The notes under the pieces were generated by a model. That model did no database searches. It was not told where the DNA came from and saw only the letters and a program-made list of their open reading frames with translations. This document shows positions 34,571-41,990 of a stretch of 64,000 bases of DNA, piece by piece. Positions within the stretch are counted from its first letter, which is position 1, and the number at the start of each line of letters is the position of its first letter. The translations under genes and the position numbers were made by a program. The DNA lies in NCBI RefSeq assembly GCF_047238105.1, contig NZ_JBDFMD010000001.1, forward strand, positions 2,046,001-2,110,000, read 5' to 3'. The DNA is from Paenibacillus_D sp047238105 (GTDB taxonomy: Bacteria > Bacillota > Bacilli > Paenibacillales > Paenibacillaceae).

Positions 34571-35014
34571 CTACTGCAGCAGCTGGATCCGGTAAAAGCC
34601 TTTGCAGATGCCGCCCCCACCGCGACATTCGATAGTGAGCTTCAGCAGGGCAGGCACGGCAAAGGAAACCTGTTGCCCCTGCTCGGCCTCCCCGGTAATG
34701 AAGCGGCCGTTCTGCTGCTCAAGCCGGATGTGCATGGTACAGCGCGTATCGTTATCAATTCTTACGATAGTGTCGCAAGGTCCGTTAGGCGCATGATAAT
34801 ACGTGCGTATCCCTTCGCCGCAGCGCTGGAAAATCCGTCCGGCAGCAAGATAGTAGCCCGCCGGGCGGGGACGGTAGCGGATCCGCTTTTTCCGCCGGCT
34901 GCTCTTTTTGCCCGGGCAGTTAACCTGAACTATATTAACCTGTTTGTTAGCCTGCACTACCCTGGCCTGTTTGTTAGCCTGCACTGCTCTGGCCTTGCGC
35001 TTGCATCTGCTCAT
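34571..35014 (-). CDS. Ena-like protein with a basic repetitive N-terminus
   Basis: A 147-residue protein. The first 50 residues are strongly basic and hold the repeat VQANKQ twice with a third variant, ending in SSRRKKRIRYRPRP. The rest resembles the Ena (DUF3992) beta fold: DTIVRIDNDTRCTMHIRL, GQQVSFAVPALLKLTIEC, GGICKGFYRIQL. The family normally has only a short Cys-bearing arm, so the basic arm is odd; it could bind an acidic surface or glycan. The start follows GGGGGAG. It leads the operon that ends with the Maf gene. Confidence 0.55.
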   Translation of the reverse strand: MSRCKRKARAVQANKQARVVQANKQVNIVQVNCPGKKSSRRKKRIRYRPRPAGYYLAAGRIFQRCGEGIRTYYHAPNGPCDTIVRIDNDTRCTMHIRLEQQNGRFITGEAEQGQQVSFAVPALLKLTIECRGGGGICKGFYRIQLLQ

Positions 35015-35082
35015 GCTCTCCCCCTTACAGGCATAGAAGCCTTCTGTACCTGCCGGCATTTACCATTAGCTAATCTTTGTTT

Positions 35083-35091
35083 TAACTTATG
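35083..35091 (-). promoter_or_regulatory. Possible sporulation -10 box for the Ena-Maf operon
   Basis: CATAAGTTA on the minus strand matches the CATANNNTA box shared by sigma-E and sigma-K promoters, 69 bases before the start codon. No AC is found 16-17 bases upstream, so it is only half a promoter. Confidence 0.35.
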
Positions 35092-35227
35092 GGCATAGCA
35101 TGGCATCAGCCCTAGACATCCGCTTATTTTTCGATGAAATGGTCATCTGTCCCGCGCTGCCCCGGCCCCGCCGTAATAGACTGCTCCCATAAGGCGAATA
35201 CCTGCAAGGGGAGGAAGGAGATCGACG

Positions 35228-35563
35228 ATGGCACCGGATAACGGCAATCGCTGCAATCTCGAAAGAGAGGGGATGGCTCAAGACTGTCTGGAATGCGAGT
35301 GGCGCATCGGCAGCGAGCAATCCACCACAGTCTACACCTCCAACGAACTGGTCTACGGCTCCGGCGTCATCACCTGCAATCCCGGGGAGATGGGCGATAT
35401 CCGGATGTTGTTTCTGTGCAATGAAACGCTGGTCAGCACACTTCGGGTATCCAACGGTCAATCCACCATGTTTACCATCGTCGGCTTCGATCAGGTTCAA
35501 ATATTGGGACGGGCCGAAGTTAGCGGGCGTTTTTTGTTCTATCCCCGCTACAGCCCGCTTTAA
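35228..35563 (+). CDS. Ena-like (DUF3992) protein
   Basis: A 111-residue protein with a Cys-bearing N-terminal part (DCLECEW) and a beta-rich body whose end, FTIVGFDQVQILGRAEVSG then RFLFYPRY, is close to the C-terminal strands of Ena subunits. It is divergent from the Ena-Maf operon. GGAAGGAG precedes the ATG. I see no full sporulation promoter. Confidence 0.6.
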   Translation: MAPDNGNRCNLEREGMAQDCLECEWRIGSEQSTTVYTSNELVYGSGVITCNPGEMGDIRMLFLCNETLVSTLRVSNGQSTMFTIVGFDQVQILGRAEVSGRFLFYPRYSPL

Positions 35564-35838
35564 AAATGAGTTTTAAGTACATATCAGCTGGATCTGGCTT
35601 GTTGCTTGCGGCGCGTGCCTTCACGCTGCCCATCGATGGGACATACTGCGCGTTTTACGTCCTGTTCACGCTGATTGCCGCTATGCGGCGACCTGGTGCC
35701 GCGGCTGTCGCCAGCCCCCGGGCGGTCGGCCCGAGTGACGGATCAGAGCGGACTACGATACTCCCTTTCCCTTTAGGGGGTATTTTCTGCTAGAATGGAA
35801 GGAAGAGACGTGCATCTTACTGGAGGATTACGAAGACG

Positions 35839-36744
35839 ATGGATTACATCATACTGGATATTGAATTTAACGGGCGCAAGTTCGCCAGCGAATTGCCGAT
35901 GGAGGTCATCGAGATCGGCGCCGTCCGGCTGAACAGCTCGCTTGAACAGACCGGCGAGTTTTCCGCGCTGATCAAGCCGGTCTATTTTGCCAAGCTCAAC
36001 TCTTTTATCAAGAAGAAGACGGGGATCCCCCAGGCCGATATCGACACGGCAAGCCGCTTCCCCAAGGTCATCCGCGCCTTCATGGACTGGCTTCAGGAAA
36101 GCGACGAACCGCTGCTCGTCACCTGGGGCGGCGAGGACATGAAGCGGATCGTCCTGGATACCCGTATGCACAAGCTCGATGACGCCTATTGGCTGTCGGT
36201 CTATTATTATGATCTGCTCAAAGGCTATCTCAAGTGCAAGCAGCTTACCAATGATGTGAGCGTCGAGGCCGCGATCCAGGAACTGGGCATTCCGGCCTCC
36301 GGGTCGGCGCACCGGGCGCTGGACGATGCCCGGATGACGGCGGAGATCTTCCGCAGCGTCTTCAGCCAGCTGGACTTTGAGCAGCGCAAACAGTACAAGG
36401 ATGTGTTCAGCAATGCCAAGGAACGGCGCATCGTCAAAAACGCGATCCGTTCCATGCACGCCCAGAAGACCGTGCCGACATGGGAGCTGTTCGTCTCCCA
36501 CTATGGCAAGGACAAGCCGATGCTCGCGGATCCCCGCAAGGTGGCGGAGCTGCAGGTTTACTTTGCCGAGGAGGCCGCCAAGCCGCCGAAGCCGGTCACG
36601 CGCAAGCCGCGTCCGCTGCCTCAGGAGGCCGCAGATGGCGCGGCTGAAACGGCAGGCGATGAGGCAGGAAACACCGCCGGGAACGGGGCGGACGATGCGG
36701 CGAATCCCGCCTTCCCTTCTCCTGCAGCCGAGCAGTCGGATTGA
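35839..36744 (+). CDS. DEDDh 3'-5' exonuclease, KapD-like
   Basis: A 301-residue exonuclease. D7 and E9 in ILDIEFN, an Asp in the WGGEDMKR region, and the His/Asp pair in AHRALDDA make the DEDDh set. It is like the KapD/sporulation-inhibitor exonuclease group that trims RNA or DNA 3' ends. Beyond about residue 240 comes a Pro/Ala/Gly-rich tail of low complexity with no known job. The promoter of the next gene overlaps its stop. Confidence 0.8.
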   Translation: MDYIILDIEFNGRKFASELPMEVIEIGAVRLNSSLEQTGEFSALIKPVYFAKLNSFIKKKTGIPQADIDTASRFPKVIRAFMDWLQESDEPLLVTWGGEDMKRIVLDTRMHKLDDAYWLSVYYYDLLKGYLKCKQLTNDVSVEAAIQELGIPASGSAHRALDDARMTAEIFRSVFSQLDFEQRKQYKDVFSNAKERRIVKNAIRSMHAQKTVPTWELFVSHYGKDKPMLADPRKVAELQVYFAEEAAKPPKPVTRKPRPLPQEAADGAAETAGDEAGNTAGNGADDAANPAFPSPAAEQSD

Positions 36745-36769
36745 TCCGGCCCGGAGGCTATGCTACAAT
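36741..36769 (+). promoter_or_regulatory. Promoter of the cfr-like gene
   Basis: TTGATC, 17 bases, then TACAAT with an extended TGC in front. Transcription would start near 36776, just before the leader peptide, and overlaps the end of the exonuclease gene. Confidence 0.7.
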
Positions 36770-36793
36770 GGTCTCAACTTTTAAGGACAGGAG

Positions 36794-36823
36794 ATGAGAG
36801 AAGATGTAATATTTCTTGCTTAG
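36794..36823 (+). CDS. Leader peptide of the cfr-like attenuator
   Basis: A nine-codon frame, MREDVIFLA, with AAGGA six bases before it. A second option is the start-stop frame ATG-TAA at 36804, for which AGGAG at 36789 is well spaced. In either case a ribosome held by a drug would cover 36812-36821, the segment that otherwise pairs with the antiterminator. Confidence 0.6.
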   Translation: MREDVIFLA

Positions 36824-36982
36824 GTAAAGGGTAAAACATTCGGTGTTTTATTCTTTTCAAGCAGGAAAGTTACGTTTTCTTTCACTCAGATCATGTCGTT
36901 TCCGCTTTCTCTTTTGACCGAAGAGCAGGATCGTTTCATATTTGAGCTGTAAGAAAGGTAACTTTCTTGCAGCTCATTTTTT
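36812..36982 (+). promoter_or_regulatory. Transcription attenuator controlling the cfr-like gene
   Basis: Three segments can pair in turn. TTTCTTGCTT (36812-36821, in the leader ORF) pairs with AAGCAGGAAA (36859-36868). GCAGGAAAGTTAC (36861-36873) pairs with GTAACTTTCTTGC (36958-36970), the 3' arm of the terminator. The terminator stem itself is at 36944-36975. A small hairpin TAAAACA/TGTTTTA sits at 36832-36850. Ribosome stalling on the leader frees the antiterminator, which breaks the terminator and lets the gene be read. Confidence 0.78.
36944..36982 (+). terminator. Attenuator terminator upstream of the cfr-like gene
   Basis: A 14-bp stem, GAGCTGTAAGAAAG with its complement, a GTAA loop and then ATTTTTT. 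It stands 235 bases before the coding region, so it must be read through for expression. Confidence 0.88.
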
Positions 36983-37016
36983 ATGTTCACAACCAAATTG
37001 AAGGAGGCTGAAAACC

Positions 37017-37127
37017 ATGTTCGAACCCGTAGTTGATCAGGTGAATCGTTCATTGTCCGTTGGCTCGGTTCACCAGAATACCAAACGGATGCCGGAGCAT
37101 TTTCCACCTGCGGATAGGTGCACGTAG
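37017..37127 (+). CDS. Second upstream ORF, 36 residues
   Basis: Starts MFEPVVDQVNRSLSVG with AAGGAGG seven bases before, and stops 90 bases before the methyltransferase. It lies past the terminator, so it is translated only on read-through RNA. It may be a second, translation-level control or a small protein. I do not recognise it. Confidence 0.5.
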   Translation: MFEPVVDQVNRSLSVGSVHQNTKRMPEHFPPADRCT

Positions 37128-37217
37128 CGCCACTCTGCTGTCGCCACGTCGCTCCCTCTAGACCTGGTTGGTTAATGAAATGCGCTGCATGTTCTCCGGC
37201 TTAAAGGGAGACGTCTC

Positions 37218-38249
37218 ATGAAACCAACTTCAAAATATGATCGCATCCAGCGGCTGCTGACCAGTCTGAACCAACCCCGGTACCGTTACCTGCAAATCCT
37301 GGATGCGATATTCAAGCAGCATATCGGTGAATATGACCGGATGACCATGCTGCCCAAGCACGTGAGAAATGAACTGATCCGCCATCTCGGCGAGACGGTG
37401 CTGAGCCTGACGCCGGTCGCGCAGAAGACCTCCAGACAAGTGAGCAAGCTGCTTTTTGCCGTTCCGGGAGGAGAGCGTGTGGAAGCCGTCCAGTTGCGAT
37501 ACGAGCGAGGGTGGAAGTCGTATTGCATATCCAGCCAGTGCGGGTGCGGGTACGGCTGCCGGTTTTGTGCGACAGGCACGATAGGGCTGAAGCGGAATCT
37601 GACGGCCGATGAGATTACGGACCAGCTGCTCTATTTTCGCCTCGATGGTCACCGGTTGGACAGCGTTTCTTTCATGGGCATGGGAGAAGCGCTGGCCAAT
37701 CCCCATCTGTTCGAAGCTCTGACCATGCTGACGGATTCCCGATGCTTCGGGCTGGGACACCGCAGGATCACCGTATCCACGATCGGTCTCATCCCCGGTA
37801 TCGAGCGTCTGTCGCAGGCTTTCCCGCAGATCAATCTGACCTTCTCGCTGCACTCGCCTTTCGACGACGAGCGGAGCGAGCTGATGCCGATCAATCGCAC
37901 GTTTCCGCTCCAGGATGTGTTGGCGGTGCTGGACCGCCATATTATTGCAACAGGCAGGAAGGTATACCTGGCCTATATCCTGCTTCGCGAGCAGAACGAT
38001 TCACAGCAGCACGCCGAAGCGCTAGCGGCCCTCCTGCAGGAGAGAGGTCCTCAGACATATCTGTATCACGTCAATCTGATTCCCTACAATTCAACCGACG
38101 TGACCCCAGGGTGCTATCAGTCATCGGACCAGGCCAGGATAGACGGTTTCGTACGGCTGCTGCGGGCACAAGGTGTAAACGTCACGGTGCGCACCCAGTT
38201 CGGGAGCGACATCGATGCCGCATGCGGTCAGCTCTACGGCAGCAGCTAA
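37218..38249 (+). CDS. cfr: Cfr-family 23S rRNA (A2503-C8) methyltransferase
   Basis: A 343-residue radical-SAM enzyme very close in pattern to Cfr: ISSQCGCGYGCRFCATG holds the cluster cysteines C110, C114 and C117, and C336 in DIDAACGQLYG is the second catalytic cysteine. SFMGMGEALANP and LTFSLHSPFDDERSELMPIN also match. Cfr adds a methyl group at C8 of A2503 and gives resistance to phenicols, lincosamides, oxazolidinones, pleuromutilins and streptogramin A. Chromosomal Cfr-like (Clb) genes are known in Bacillales. RlmN (C2 methylation) is the alternative, but the flanking residues favour Cfr. AAAGGGAG sets the start; control is by the attenuator upstream. Confidence 0.87.
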   Translation: MKPTSKYDRIQRLLTSLNQPRYRYLQILDAIFKQHIGEYDRMTMLPKHVRNELIRHLGETVLSLTPVAQKTSRQVSKLLFAVPGGERVEAVQLRYERGWKSYCISSQCGCGYGCRFCATGTIGLKRNLTADEITDQLLYFRLDGHRLDSVSFMGMGEALANPHLFEALTMLTDSRCFGLGHRRITVSTIGLIPGIERLSQAFPQINLTFSLHSPFDDERSELMPINRTFPLQDVLAVLDRHIIATGRKVYLAYILLREQNDSQQHAEALAALLQERGPQTYLYHVNLIPYNSTDVTPGCYQSSDQARIDGFVRLLRAQGVNVTVRTQFGSDIDAACGQLYGSS

Positions 38250-38274
38250 ACCGCAAATTAATAGCGCAGTAAAG

Positions 38275-38318
38275 AAGGGGGGCCCCAACATCGGTCGATG
38301 ATGGAGCCCCCCCCTTTT
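38275..38318 (+). terminator. Terminator of the cfr-like gene
   Basis: A long G-rich/C-rich stem (AAGGGGGGC ... GCCCCCCCCTT) with an inner CATCG/CGATG pairing and TTTT after it, 25 bases past the stop. Confidence 0.85.
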
Positions 38319-38424
38319 CCAGGTATAACACATGTTACACCAACACTTCAGTCGTTCAGTTCTGCCAAACGAATCGAGTTCGTTCTTGACACAACCTCTA
38401 CGAGGCTGCTTCTCTCCCCAGGGC

Positions 38425-39210
38425 TCAGACCTGATATTGCTTGCGGTACTGGGACGGATTCAGTCCGGTCTTGTTGCGGAAGACGCGGCTCAGATAATAG
38501 CCGTTCTCATAGCCGCAGCGGCCGGCGATCTCATGAAGCGGGAGCCGGGTCCCGGCCAGCAGCCGGCCCGCCTCGCGAATCCGCAGCTCCGTTACATAAT
38601 CCTGAGGATTGACACCGTGTGCCGCCCGGAATCTCCTCGTCAGCTGTACCGGCGTAACTCCCAGCTGCCCCGCGAGCTCCCGGATGCCAGTGCCCTGCGT
38701 AGCATGCGCATCCAGCCACCGTCTGGCGTGCAGCATCGTTTGATCCTCTCCATGCTCACCCGCTTCCTGCTCCGCACGTCCAAGCTCCTCCCCTTCCTCC
38801 GCCAGCAGCATCAGATCGCATAGCAGATGCTCCAGCTTGTGCGCACGCTCCGGCTCCTCCCTGTCCATGACGCTGCGGATGTAGCGGTAAGTGGAGAATA
38901 GCCGCCCCTTATCTTGAATCCTGCAGAGGACCGGATACTCCAGCGGCTCGTCCGTTCGCTCCTCATCCCTGTGCACCTGATAGTGAAAAAAGTGAAACGT
39001 CAGCGGCTCCAGCACCTCCCGGGCAAACGAGCGCTGCGGCGGACAAATGACCAGATCCCCCGCCCCAGCGGCACCTTTCTCGCCGTCGATCTCATAACGG
39101 AAGCTGCCGGACTCCACGGCAAACACCGTCCATACCGCATAGCGGTCCCGCTCCAGCAGGAACCGTTCCTTGCGGAACCAGTACATATGGCTCACAAATC
39201 GATAGCGCAT
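38425..39210 (-). CDS. AraC-family regulator with cupin-like sensor
   Basis: A 261-residue regulator: an N-terminal AraC-type beta-barrel for ligand binding (GSFRYEIDGEKGAAGAGDLVI is its core) and C-terminal double helix-turn-helix (IRELAGQLGVTPVQLTRRF; HEIAGRCGYENGYYLSRVF; GLNPSQYR). It is divergent from the FAD oxidoreductase and probably controls it through the inverted repeat between them. The ligand is unknown. Confidence 0.87.
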   Translation of the reverse strand: MRYRFVSHMYWFRKERFLLERDRYAVWTVFAVESGSFRYEIDGEKGAAGAGDLVICPPQRSFAREVLEPLTFHFFHYQVHRDEERTDEPLEYPVLCRIQDKGRLFSTYRYIRSVMDREEPERAHKLEHLLCDLMLLAEEGEELGRAEQEAGEHGEDQTMLHARRWLDAHATQGTGIRELAGQLGVTPVQLTRRFRAAHGVNPQDYVTELRIREAGRLLAGTRLPLHEIAGRCGYENGYYLSRVFRNKTGLNPSQYRKQYQV

Positions 39211-39241
39211 GCGTCATCCTCCTTCCGCCTGAAGGCTGTTT

Positions 39242-39289
39242 ATGAAATAAAGTATATGTTATTTTGAAATCAACTGCATTTTATTTCAT
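39242..39289. promoter_or_regulatory. Inverted repeat in the AraC/oxidoreductase divergent region
   Basis: ATGAAATAAA (39242) and TTTATTTCAT (39280) are perfect ten-base complements around a 28-base centre, in an AT-rich gap between divergent genes. It is a good candidate operator for the AraC protein. Confidence 0.5.
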
Positions 39290-39348
39290 TATAAGCTGTC
39301 GTATAGTGAAATCAAAGATATAACTATTTACATGAGGTGAGATGAACG

Positions 39349-41592
39349 ATGAAAAATGAAACCGTAGCAAGCGACATTACCGTCGTCGGCGGAGGTCTGG
39401 CAGGCGTCTGCGCGGCGATCGCCGCAGCACGGATGGGCCAGCAGGTAGCACTGGTGCAGAACCGGCCGGTGCTGGGCGGCAACTCCAGCAGCGAGGTGCG
39501 GGTCTGGGTCTGCGGCGCGACCGCCCATGGGGCCAACCGGTATGCCCGGGAGACAGGCGTCATGGGCGAGCTGTTCGTAGAGAATCAATACCGCAATATG
39601 GACGGCAATCCATACATCTGGGATCTGGTCGTGCTGGAGGCGGTACGCGCAGAGCCCAATATCCGGCTGTTCCTCAATACCGATGTCCACGAGGTGGAAG
39701 CGGATGGCCCCCGCGAGGATCGCATGATCCGCTCGATCACTGGCTGGATGATGGGCTCCGAGCGCCGGATCCGTTTTGAAAGCGCCATCTATCTGGACTG
39801 TACCGGCGATGGGCTGGTCGGCTTCCTCGCCGGTGCAGACTTCCGGATCGGACGCGAGGCCAGACATGAATACCAGGAGGATTGGGCGCCGGAAGTTGCG
39901 GATGACATCACCCTGGGCAGCACCATGCTGTTCTATACGAAGGACGCGGGTCACCCGGTCAAGTTCACGCCGCCTTCCTTTGCCAAGAACATCGCTGAGA
40001 CGAGTATTCCGCTGAATCGGGTCATCCGCAGCGGAGACAACGGCTGCGCTTACTGGTGGATCGAATGGGGCGGCGAGCTGGACACCGTACATGACAACGA
40101 GCGGATCCGCGACGAGCTGTGGTCGGTCATCTACGGCATCTGGGATTACATCAAAAACTCCGGGCAATTTGATAGCGACAACATGACGCTGGAGTGGATC
40201 GGCTCGGTGCCCGGCAAACGCGAATACCGCCGGTTCGTCGGCGATTATGTATTGAACCAGCAGGACATCCTGAATCAGGAACCGTTCGAGGATCGCGTAG
40301 CGTTCGGCGGCTGGTCGATCGATCTGCATCCGCCGCAAGGCGTGTACGCGACCGAACGCGGCTCCAAGCATCTGTTCGCCGACGGGATCTATCATATCCC
40401 GTTCCGCTCACTTTACTCCGCCAATACCCGGAACCTAATGTTTGCCGGACGGGATATCAGCGCCAGCCATGTCGCCTTCGGCACGACCCGGGTCATGGCC
40501 ACCTGCGCGGTCATCGGCGAGGCAGCCGGCAGCGGCGCCGCCCTGGCGGTCCGGCGAGGCGTCTCGCCGAGGGCGATCCACCGCGAGCACATGGCCGAGC
40601 TGCAGCAGCAGATGCTGCGCCAGGATGCGTCGATCATCGGCTTGCGCAGCGCCGACCCGGAGGATCTGATCCGTCAAGCCCAGGTTACCGCCTCCAGCAC
40701 GCTATCCCGCTTCGCGGTCGAGGATGCGGACGGTACGCACGCGCTGGCGGAGGCGGACCTCGGTATCCTGCTGCCGGTCGCTCCCGAGCTGAAGCGCATC
40801 GAGCTGCTGATCGATGCCGCCGCGGATACAGAGCTGACCGTCTCGCTGTGGGATACAGGCCGTCCCGAGAACTATGTCCCTCACACCGAGATCGCACGGA
40901 CGACGCTGCGGGTACCTGAAGGTGCCAGCCAATGGATCGAGGTGCCGCTGAGCTGGCAGCCGGAGAGCGAGCGGAACGGCTTCCTGATTCTCGCCGCCAA
41001 CCCGCATATCAGCGTTCATACGGGTGGCCAGCAGTCGGGAATGCTGCTCTTCCTCCGGGGGGATGCGCCGCAGCTAGACCCGGATGCCGGGACACGGCCG
41101 CAGCCGCTGAAGGAATGGAGCATGAACGGCCTGCGCCGCAGGGCGGTCTGTCTGCGGGCTTACCCGGAGACGACCGCCTATGGGCCGGACCGTACCAGCG
41201 GCGGGTATCTCCGCCCGTACGGCGGTCCGCAGCTGTGGAGCTCAGAGCTGCTCGCAGACGGCGAGCCGGCATGGCTTCAATACGACTGGCGCTCGCCGGT
41301 CAGCCTACGTACGGTGCAGCTCGTGTTCAACGACGATGTCAATGAGGACCTGATCAATCTGCATCACCACCGCACGCCCTTTGAAGCGATCCCGGAGCTG
41401 GTGAAGGATTACCGGCTGGAAGTGCGGATCGGCGACGCCTGGGTAACGATCGCAGAGGTTACGGACAATTACAAGCGCAAGCGGAACCACACCCTGGCCG
41501 AGGAGGTCCGCGCCGACGCGCTCCGGCTGGTGATTGAGGCGACCAACGGCTGCCCGCGCGCCGAAGTCGTCGAAGTTCGCGCGTACGCTTAA
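39349..41592 (+). CDS. FAD-dependent oxidoreductase with C-terminal discoidin-like domain
   Basis: A 747-residue protein. Residues 8-35 (ITVVGGGLAGVCAAIAAARM) bind FAD. NRPVLGGNSSSEVRVW and FAGRDISASHVAFGTTRVM are marks of the FAD_oxidored family found in sugar-use gene clusters. The last 200 residues look like a beta-sandwich of the F5/8 (discoidin) kind. No signal peptide is seen. The substrate is not known; oxidation of a sugar or glycoside is a guess based on where relatives are found. Confidence 0.8.
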   Translation: MKNETVASDITVVGGGLAGVCAAIAAARMGQQVALVQNRPVLGGNSSSEVRVWVCGATAHGANRYARETGVMGELFVENQYRNMDGNPYIWDLVVLEAVRAEPNIRLFLNTDVHEVEADGPREDRMIRSITGWMMGSERRIRFESAIYLDCTGDGLVGFLAGADFRIGREARHEYQEDWAPEVADDITLGSTMLFYTKDAGHPVKFTPPSFAKNIAETSIPLNRVIRSGDNGCAYWWIEWGGELDTVHDNERIRDELWSVIYGIWDYIKNSGQFDSDNMTLEWIGSVPGKREYRRFVGDYVLNQQDILNQEPFEDRVAFGGWSIDLHPPQGVYATERGSKHLFADGIYHIPFRSLYSANTRNLMFAGRDISASHVAFGTTRVMATCAVIGEAAGSGAALAVRRGVSPRAIHREHMAELQQQMLRQDASIIGLRSADPEDLIRQAQVTASSTLSRFAVEDADGTHALAEADLGILLPVAPELKRIELLIDAAADTELTVSLWDTGRPENYVPHTEIARTTLRVPEGASQWIEVPLSWQPESERNGFLILAANPHISVHTGGQQSGMLLFLRGDAPQLDPDAGTRPQPLKEWSMNGLRRRAVCLRAYPETTAYGPDRTSGGYLRPYGGPQLWSSELLADGEPAWLQYDWRSPVSLRTVQLVFNDDVNEDLINLHHHRTPFEAIPELVKDYRLEVRIGDAWVTIAEVTDNYKRKRNHTLAEEVRADALRLVIEATNGCPRAEVVEVRAYA

Positions 41593-41717
41593 AGAGCAAC
41601 GCAGGTAGCCGTCGATGTTGCTATTGCTTAACCCGGCCGTGGTCAGCATTCAGGCGCGCACCCCCGCCACCCTGGCTTGCCCTTCACCTCCCGAGCGGCT
41701 GTACCGCTGTGTTTATA

Positions 41718-41748
41718 GACCCTTGGCCTAAAAAACCAAGGGTCTTTG
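41718..41748 (+). terminator. Terminator after the FAD oxidoreductase
   Basis: AGACCCTTGG and its complement CCAAGGGTCT flank a nine-base A-rich loop. The 3' side has only TT, so it is weak as a one-way terminator. Confidence 0.5.
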
Positions 41749-41990
41749 GCGTACAGCCCTCCCGGTTTCGTCCTCCGGTTCGATGGAAGATGATGGATAC
41801 CCTGGTATCCTTGTTCTATACTCCGACGCGGCTGGGCCCCTTGACGGGTAAAACTAAAGGTCAGTGCATTGGCTGCGCGGACTGTCCGTTGCGCACTGAC
41901 TTGAGTACGGCTTGTGTAAAACGGCTTGCGTCGGACAATCCGATCGCATGGGATGGATCATAACGGATTCAGCTCCGGCCATGCCGCCCT
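41749..41990. other. Convergent gap before the HAD gene
   Basis: No supported gene. A CAGTGC/GCACTG dyad lies at about 41863-41899. A plus-strand frame with CIGCADC is discussed among rejected items. Confidence 0.35.

Noticed and set aside
41709..41963. 84-codon ORF with a CIGCADC motif
   Set aside because: It starts within a terminator hairpin and has no ribosome binding site; the Cys motif alone is not enough.
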